From positions 1-17,711 of the forward strand of contig CAYYVT010000100.1 of assembly GCA_964475215.1 (NCBI GenBank): a stretch of DNA of 17,711 nucleotides, read 5' to 3'. Position numbers and translations under genes: made by a program. Source of the DNA: DATKKG01 sp964475215. Lineage in GTDB: Archaea > Thermoproteota > Nitrososphaeria > Conexivisphaerales > DTJL01. How positions within the stretch are numbered: the first letter of the stretch is position 1; the number at the start of each line of letters is the position of its first letter. A model generated the notes under the pieces. It saw only the letters and a list, made by a program, of their open reading frames with translations. It ran no database searches and was not told where the DNA came from. Shown here piece after piece: positions 13,687 to 17,711 of this stretch.

Positions 13687-13700
13687 AAAAGTTTAAAATA
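13687..13700 (+). promoter_or_regulatory. BRE/TATA promoter of the rpo7-spt4 operon
   Basis: AAAAGTTTAAAATA, with the TATA centre near 13696, predicts transcription from about 13722. The GTG at 13702 would then be outside the message. GTGAGAGGG at 13745-13753 is the probable ribosome-binding site for the TTG at 13759. Confidence 0.65.
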
Positions 13701-13758
13701 CGTGCGCCTGAGACCTCATCGTGGAGCAGGGCCAGGGGGCCTTTGTGAGAGGGCAAAG

Positions 13759-14340
13759 TTGTTCCAGCTAGTGAAGCTGAGGGACGTAGTCCGCGTTCCG
13801 CCGGACAGATTCAGAGAGCCTTTGAAGGAAGTTGCAGAGGCTGTACTCAAGACTAGATACGAAAGCACCCTGACTCCCGAGCACGGCTACATAATCCTCG
13901 TGACGGGCGTCCAGGTGGAACCTGTGGGCAAGATGGTCCACGGGGACGGGGGAATCTATCATCATGTCGAGTTCAGCGTCCTGGCCTACGAGCCGAGGTT
14001 GCAGGAAATTGTGGAAGGGGAGGTCGTGGAGATTACTGAATTCGGGGCATTCGTGAGGATCGGTCCTGCCGACGCCCTTCTTCACGTCTCTCAGATAATG
14101 GACGATTACATATCGTCCGACCTCAAGCAGGGCATAATCCTGGGCAGCAGCACAAACAGGAAGCTCAAGGTCGGCTCCAAGGTCCGCGTTAGGATAACCG
14201 CCGTGAGCCTGAGCAGGGGTATCTCCCTCGGCAAGATCGGGGTCACATGCAGGCAGCCGTACCTAGGTGCCCTTGAATGGATTGAGGAGGACCTTGCCAA
14301 GCAGGCGCCGAAGCGCCCGCAGAAGGAGCCCAAGCAATAG
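13759..14340 (+). CDS. rpo7: RNA polymerase subunit Rpo7 (RpoE')
   Basis: Rpo7 pairs with Rpo4 to form the stalk of archaeal RNA polymerase, which helps promoter opening and binds the emerging RNA. The N-terminal tip domain starts FQLVKLRDVVRVPPDRF and contains GYIILVTGVQVEPVGKMVHG. DGGIYHHVEFSVLAYEPRLQEIVEG leads into an S1-type OB domain (about 80-165) with VEITEFGAFVRIGP, LLHVSQIMDDYI, and SRGISLGKIGVTCRQPYLG. The product is 193 residues. The start is TTG 13759: the upstream GTG at 13702 would add 19 residues rich in Gly and Arg that have no family match, and it lies before the predicted transcription start. The C-terminal QAPKRPQKEPKQ tail is a short unstructured extension. spt4 follows after 15 bases. 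Confidence 0.95.
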   Translation: MFQLVKLRDVVRVPPDRFREPLKEVAEAVLKTRYESTLTPEHGYIILVTGVQVEPVGKMVHGDGGIYHHVEFSVLAYEPRLQEIVEGEVVEITEFGAFVRIGPADALLHVSQIMDDYISSDLKQGIILGSSTNRKLKVGSKVRVRITAVSLSRGISLGKIGVTCRQPYLGALEWIEEDLAKQAPKRPQKEPKQ

Positions 14341-14355
14341 GGGAGCCTGATAGGG

Positions 14356-14544
14356 TTGACCAAGGAGCTCGCCTGCAGGAAGTGCATGTTCATCAGCCAG
14401 GGCAAGGTGTGCCCGGCTTGCGGATCGGTGGACCTGACAGAGAACTGGAAGGGGCTTGTCGTGATCTTCAACGTGGAGAAGTCCGAGGTCGCTAAGACCT
14501 TGGGCGTGTCCAAGCCTGGGAAGTATGCGCTCCAAGTGAGCTAG
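14356..14544 (+). CDS. spt4: Transcription elongation factor Spt4 (RpoE'')
   Basis: Spt4 is the zinc-binding partner of Spt5 (NusG homologue); the pair clamps RNA polymerase and promotes elongation. In 62 residues it shows the zinc site Cys7-x2-Cys10 (ACRKCMF) and Cys19-x2-Cys22 (VCPACGS). Next come the SVDLTENWKGLVVIFNVEKSE core that pairs with the Spt5 NGN domain, and the C-terminal GKYALQV. The TTG start is the only reasonable one before the first cysteine. The rpo7-spt4 order is conserved across archaea, placing two polymerase-associated proteins on one message. The stop is followed after 4 bases by the DUF359 gene. Confidence 0.94.
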   Translation: MTKELACRKCMFISQGKVCPACGSVDLTENWKGLVVIFNVEKSEVAKTLGVSKPGKYALQVS

Positions 14545-14548
14545 GGCT

Positions 14549-15067
14549 TTGCCATTCTACAAGCTCAACAACTACTTGAGAGACGACTTCAGGAGGCCTC
14601 TTGGAGTGCTGATAAGCAATAGTGAGCTTCCGGAGTACATTGTCAGGGCCAGGATAGAGGATGGATCTCTTGTGACGGTCGGAGACCGGACGACGGAGTA
14701 CTTCGTTTCGAAAGGGAGGAGGCCGTTGCTGCAGATAGTCGACGCCCATGAAAAGCGGGCAAGGAGGGCTCCCCCCGCAGGAGGTTTCGATCGCATGGTC
14801 AACGTCACCAACCCGGCTGGCGGCATCGATGGGGCGGCCATGGACCTGATAAGGTCGGAGCTAGGCAAGGGGGGCTCGGGTAGGATCCAGGTCGATGGGG
14901 AGGAGGACCTTCTCGTCCTTGCGGCGGTACTCTTCTCGAAGGATGGGACTGACGTGTTCTACGGACAGCCCAACGAAGGGATGGTGCACGTCAAGGTCTC
15001 CCCCGAGGCCAAGAAGAAGGTTGCAGGCATGCTCTCACTGATGGGCTACCGGGCCCATCTCGAGTGA
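14549..15067 (+). CDS. GTP-dependent dephospho-CoA kinase (DUF359)
   Basis: DUF359 proteins were shown in Thermococcus kodakarensis to be the archaeal dephospho-CoA kinase, using GTP for the last step of coenzyme A synthesis. Family landmarks seen here are VTVGDRTTEY (42-50, VGD), LLQIVDAHEKR (60-70), TNPAGGID (87-94), IQVDGEEDLLVL (113-124) and VFYGQPNEGMVHV (136-148). The 172 residues match the usual size. The TTG start is 4 bases after spt4. The neighbourhood spt4-DUF359-rps24e is common in archaea, so CoA synthesis travels with transcription and ribosome genes. The activity in this lineage is inferred from the family. In place of the common VGDVVT the sequence reads VGDRTT; I would not read function into that without an alignment. 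Confidence 0.9.
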   Translation: MPFYKLNNYLRDDFRRPLGVLISNSELPEYIVRARIEDGSLVTVGDRTTEYFVSKGRRPLLQIVDAHEKRARRAPPAGGFDRMVNVTNPAGGIDGAAMDLIRSELGKGGSGRIQVDGEEDLLVLAAVLFSKDGTDVFYGQPNEGMVHVKVSPEAKKKVAGMLSLMGYRAHLE

Positions 15068-15107
15068 GGGCCTTGACCCACGTTTCATCCGGTCTGCCAC
15101 CATAAGA

Positions 15108-15117
15108 TTCTTAAATC
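15108..15117 (+). promoter_or_regulatory. TATA box of rps24e-rps27ae
   Basis: TTCTTAAATC, centred near 15112, lies in the 76-base gap after the DUF359 gene. It predicts a transcription start near 15138, giving a leaderless or 6-base-leader message for rps24e. Confidence 0.55.
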
Positions 15118-15143
15118 CTCACATCTGTAGGCGTTGGTTGACC

Positions 15144-15494
15144 ATGTCCCTGCAGCGGACGAAGCTGTTCGAAAACACGCTCCTTGGCCGGAAGGAGGCC
15201 ACCTACTTCTTTAAGGACTCGGCTGGGATGCTGAATCGCTCTCAGGCCGTGAAGATGGTTGCGTCGGACCTGGGAACCAAGGAAGAGAACGTGATATTGA
15301 TGTCCATCAAGGGCAAGCAGGGGACCCGGGACGTCGTAGGAACATTCTATGTGTTTGAGGACACTAAAGCGGCCAAGGCCCAGCTCCCGAAGTATTATTT
15401 CCTAAGGAGCATGGGGAAAGACGAACGCAAGAAGTACTTCGACGAGAGGAGAAAGAGCCGGGCGAAGAAGGTAGCACCCGCCCAGAAGAAGTAG
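15144..15494 (+). CDS. rps24e: Small-subunit ribosomal protein eS24
   Basis: eS24 is an archaeal/eukaryotic 30S protein. The body ENTLLGRKEATYFFKDSAG (about 9-27), LNRSQAVKMVASDLGTKEENVILMSI and VVGTFYVFEDTKAAK is the family pattern of the RRM-like fold. A basic C-terminal tail (RRKSRAKKVAPAQKK) follows. ATG 15144 gives 116 residues. The TTG at 15138 would add two residues and coincides with the predicted first transcribed base, so it cannot be excluded. The gene is followed after 16 bases by rps27ae with GAGGAG between them, so the two form one unit. Confidence 0.94.
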   Translation: MSLQRTKLFENTLLGRKEATYFFKDSAGMLNRSQAVKMVASDLGTKEENVILMSIKGKQGTRDVVGTFYVFEDTKAAKAQLPKYYFLRSMGKDERKKYFDERRKSRAKKVAPAQKK

Positions 15495-15510
15495 TGAGGA
15501 GAGCTAGACC

Positions 15511-15747
15511 ATGTCCACAGAAGTGGCTCCGCCGGTCGAAGAGAAGAAGCCGAAGGCCGTAAGGAAGCCGAAGAAGCCTAAGGTCAGCCCATCGGTGTAC
15601 AAGTTCTACACAGTCAGCGGGTCGGTGTTGTCCAAGTCCAAGAGGGAGTGCCCTAGGTGCGGGAGAGGGACCTTCATGGCGCAGCACAAGGACAGGTACT
15701 ACTGCGGCAAATGCGGCTTCACCGAGTGGTTCGAGAGAAAGCGCTAG
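15511..15747 (+). CDS. rps27ae: Small-subunit ribosomal protein eS31 (S27ae), zinc-binding, with basic N-terminal extension
   Basis: eS31 sits on the 30S head near the decoding site; in eukaryotes it is made fused to ubiquitin. The zinc site is Cys47-x2-Cys50 (ECPRCGRG) and Cys65-x2-Cys68 (YYCGKCGF), with the signature FMAQHKDRYYCGKCGF between 55 and 70. The first 28 residues are unusual: an acidic Val/Pro/Glu start and then a Lys/Pro/Arg-rich run (about 11-25). Many archaeal eS31 proteins are only about 50-65 residues, against 78 here. The stretch resembles the basic linker that follows ubiquitin in eukaryotic S27a. ATG 15511 is supported by GAGGAG upstream. No ubiquitin domain is encoded. 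The stop codon shares CTAG with the stop of the minus-strand kinase gene, and kae1/bud32, often next in archaea, is absent at this spot. Confidence 0.94.
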   Translation: MSTEVAPPVEEKKPKAVRKPKKPKVSPSVYKFYTVSGSVLSKSKRECPRCGRGTFMAQHKDRYYCGKCGFTEWFERKR

Positions 15748-17369
15748 CCAGCAGCCAGCTCCTTCTTGATGGCGATGGCTACGGGAGGCTGCACCAAGAT
15801 CTGGAAGGGAAGCACATACTTGGAGGCCGATGCCGAGACTAGGTTGTCCCGCGGGCCCGTCTCCAGGTAACCCGACTTGAAGAGGTTCACCAGCCTCACG
15901 GCGGCTTCGGGGGACTCCGCCGTGATGGCGGAGTAGTAGAGGTATTCGACGATGTCCCAGGGCTGTTCGCCATTCCCTTCGGCCTGCTCAAGGTCAACGA
16001 AGTTCACCCCTTCGCCGTTGATGAGCACATTGCTGGGCTTTGTGTCGCCTAAGCAGTAGTTCATCGAATGAATCCTGCCCAGGACCTCGGCGAACCTCCT
16101 GACCTTGGCCGAAGCCGAAGGGTCGCCGCGCATGGCTGCCCTCGTCAAAGGCTCCAGGTTCTCCCCGATGACGAACTCCTTGACGATGACCTTTTCGTCG
16201 GGCGCCACCAGGACAATCTTGGGCGCCAGGGCCCCCGCCTTCTGGATGTTCATGGTTCCCCTGTATTCCCTTGCTAGCCTTACGAGCGGCTTGGACTCGA
16301 ACTGCTTCGCCGTCAGGGTCACCATGTTGGCGACCACCCACTTGAAGCTCCAGAAGTCCTGGAACTTCTTCGCCACCAGCTTCGTCTCCCCTTCAGGGTG
16401 CAGGATTGTGTACAGGACGGCCGACGAAAAGAAGTCCCCCATGTTCTCGGTCCTGTACTGGTATGGAGAGCCGACCTTTAGCTCGGCGATGGCCTCCTTT
16501 ATCCAGTCCGATGTGAAGACCAGCCGTCCGTGGGGGAGGCGAATGAGGCTCTTGGGCTCCTCAAGCTCGAGAGGGAGCTTCTCCACGGCCCTGCTTCGGC
16601 TAATCTTGGAGGTCAGCTCCTTGAAGGCCGTGTTTGCGCCCACCATCCCGGCGAAACCATGGGCTATGTACTGGCGGACGCCCCTCTCGGCAACTCGGAG
16701 AGGCTCCGAGAAGGGGGGTGACTTGATCTTCTTTGCTGCTTCGGCGGTGAGGACCCAATATTCTCCCTCACGCCTGATGAAGCCCTCCTCGGCGAGTTCC
16801 TCGAGTCCTCTTTCGAAGCCCCGAAGGGATGACGTGATGTTGCCCTCCTTCTGAGGACCGCTGTAGGTCTTGGCGTATGAATAGATGACGGGGGGGTAGA
16901 CGAAGGCTCGTTTCTTCAGCTTCTCGAACAGGAAGTAGGAGGGGGGAATGAGCATCTCCTGGGCGAAGACATCGTACTTGTCCAGGAGCTCCGCGATGGC
17001 CTCCAAGATGACTCGGCGCTTGATGGTGTACTCCACTTTCTCGAGAAGATCCGAGCCGTGCAATGGTTGGTACACGTTGAGAAGCCTTCCGGCCACGAAC
17101 TCTCCCAGCGACGCCTCTCGGGCATCCTTGACGAAGGCTTCTTCGTCCACAAGAAGGGCCGAGAACTCGCTCCCGTCGACGGCCCCGTAGACGTACTTCG
17201 CCCGAGGCCGTAGCTTGTCGACGACCACCAGCAGATCAAAGTCGCTGTCCGGCCTCGAATACCCGGCCACCTTCGAGCCGTATGCTGCGATGGCGACGAC
17301 CTTCTTCCCCCCGGTCGCCGAAGCGGCCGCCCTGAGAACCGTCTGGCTCTCGCTTTCAGCCAGCGTCAT
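15744..17369 (-). CDS. Nucleotidyltransferase - winged helix - Bud32/RIO-like kinase fusion protein
   Basis: This 541-residue protein joins three parts. Residues 1 to about 110 look like a Pol-beta-type nucleotidyltransferase: GSKVAGYSRPDSDFDLLVVV at 31-50 gives the Gly-Ser and the Asp43-x-Asp45 metal pair, and Asp75 is a possible third carboxylate. Residues of about 165-215 (FERGLEELAEEGFIRREGEY) look like a winged helix. From about 290 there is a kinase-like domain: VAKKF (332-336), a lone LGDTKPSNVLI catalytic loop (440-450, Asp442, Asn447) and VDLEQA (458-463, Asp459) in place of DFG. The GD-x3-SN loop and position after rps27ae recall Bud32/RIO kinases, and proteins of this outline are, as far as I recall, annotated Bud32-like in Thaumarchaeota. 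His of HGD/HRD is Leu440. ATG 17367-17369 overlaps the preceding stop (ATGA). Substrates of both domains are unknown; the kinase could act on protein or on a small molecule. Confidence 0.8.
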   Translation of the reverse strand: MTLAESESQTVLRAAASATGGKKVVAIAAYGSKVAGYSRPDSDFDLLVVVDKLRPRAKYVYGAVDGSEFSALLVDEEAFVKDAREASLGEFVAGRLLNVYQPLHGSDLLEKVEYTIKRRVILEAIAELLDKYDVFAQEMLIPPSYFLFEKLKKRAFVYPPVIYSYAKTYSGPQKEGNITSSLRGFERGLEELAEEGFIRREGEYWVLTAEAAKKIKSPPFSEPLRVAERGVRQYIAHGFAGMVGANTAFKELTSKISRSRAVEKLPLELEEPKSLIRLPHGRLVFTSDWIKEAIAELKVGSPYQYRTENMGDFFSSAVLYTILHPEGETKLVAKKFQDFWSFKWVVANMVTLTAKQFESKPLVRLAREYRGTMNIQKAGALAPKIVLVAPDEKVIVKEFVIGENLEPLTRAAMRGDPSASAKVRRFAEVLGRIHSMNYCLGDTKPSNVLINGEGVNFVDLEQAEGNGEQPWDIVEYLYYSAITAESPEAAVRLVNLFKSGYLETGPRDNLVSASASKYVLPFQILVQPPVAIAIKKELAAG

Positions 17370-17710
17370 TCTCTGAGCTCCTGTAGCTTCGCCAGCGCAT
17401 TCGGGTCAAAGTCAGCGTTTAGGACCGCCTCCATGGGGATGATCGCCGAGTTGTCATCTGGGCTTACCGATGTCGTAGGGAGCTTCTGCTCGTACCAGTA
17501 CCTAATCGTCTTCTGGTTCAGGGCCTCGTCGGCGAAGCCCTCTTCGAACTTCGCGTCGATGAGACTGGAGAGGCTCTTGAATCGACCAAATATCTTCGCC
17601 GGGGGCACGGCCTCCATCATGTCCCTGTAGGTCGCTTCGAACATGGTGGAGGCGGCCGGAACTGAACTGGGCCTCTCCGTAAACCGCCTCATCAACTCCA
17701 GGTAGTGAGT
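17366..17710 (-). CDS. Unknown protein, C-terminal part (partial), coupled to the kinase fusion
   Basis: The frame stays open to the right edge of the window, so the start is probably outside it; a TTG at 17693-17695 and an ATG at 17690-17692 are possible internal starts. The visible 114 residues are soluble and mixed in charge. They include a segment rich in Ala, Met and Phe (STMFEATYRDMMEAVPPAKI), a helix-like stretch around LIDAKFEEGFADEALNQKTIRYWYEQ and a final LAKLQELRE. I recognise no family, no membrane segment and no metal site. The stop codon overlaps the start of the nucleotidyltransferase-kinase gene in an ATGA, so the two proteins are almost certainly made from one message and may work together. 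KTIRYWYEQ is faintly reminiscent of a DNA-binding recognition helix, but this is too weak to name. Confidence 0.6.
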   Translation of the reverse strand, partial: THYLELMRRFTERPSSVPAASTMFEATYRDMMEAVPPAKIFGRFKSLSSLIDAKFEEGFADEALNQKTIRYWYEQKLPTTSVSPDDNSAIIPMEAVLNADFDPNALAKLQELRE

Positions 17711-17711
17711 G

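Noticed and set aside
15744..17369. Plus-strand open frames (such as 16105-16854) opposite the kinase gene
   Set aside because: Ser/Arg-rich shadows of the minus-strand protein, which has clear catalytic motifs.
1..17711. CRISPR arrays, insertion sequences, inteins or phage genes
   Set aside because: No spaced direct repeats, transposase motifs, intein splice blocks or integrase motifs were seen on either strand.

Overview
The window is archaeal, with GC around 60% by eye. The evidence is the eukaryote-type ribosomal proteins (eL8/L7Ae, eS28, eL24, eS6, eS24, eS31), aIF2 gamma, aIF5B, Rpo7, Spt4, the archaeal mevalonate route with isopentenyl phosphate kinase and type 2 IPP isomerase, TATA-box promoters with almost no leader, and very frequent TTG starts. 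The kinase fusion at the right end and the overall gene order fit Thermoproteota best, probably a GC-rich member of Nitrososphaeria (Thaumarchaeota). I cannot place it at family level from sequence alone.

Layout. Positions 1-1231 hold the cut-off C-terminal half of a luciferase-like flavin or F420 oxidoreductase, a small minus-strand orphan gene, and two non-coding stretches of about 190 and 217 bases. No tRNA or CRISPR was recognised there. From about 1177 a TATA box drives a tight operon: rps2, MEMO, mevalonate kinase, isopentenyl phosphate kinase, IPP isomerase type 2 and GGPP synthase. These genes overlap or nearly touch. They link a ribosomal protein to most of the route from mevalonate to the C20 precursor of archaeal membrane lipids.

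Next come translation units, most with their own promoter: gltX; rpl7ae-rps28e-rpl24e-ndk, ended by a hairpin plus T-run; infB (aIF5B); rps6e; eif2g with a PIN-domain nuclease gene; rpo7-spt4 with a DUF359 (GTP-dependent dephospho-CoA kinase) gene; and rps24e-rps27ae. Several genes have apparent starts upstream of the predicted transcription start. For these (rps2, infB, rps6e, rpo7, PIN, rps24e) I moved the start downstream to the codon supported by the TATA spacing, a Shine-Dalgarno match and family length.

The right end (15744-17711) is a minus-strand operon that converges on rps27ae, the stop codons of the two strands sharing one CTAG. It encodes a 541-residue fusion of a nucleotidyltransferase domain, a winged-helix-like middle and a Bud32/RIO-like kinase domain with altered catalytic motifs. 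A translationally coupled upstream gene of unknown function runs off the window. This pair is the least explained part of the window and the best candidate for an undescribed system. The rest is a well-kept archaeal information-processing and lipid-precursor neighbourhood.
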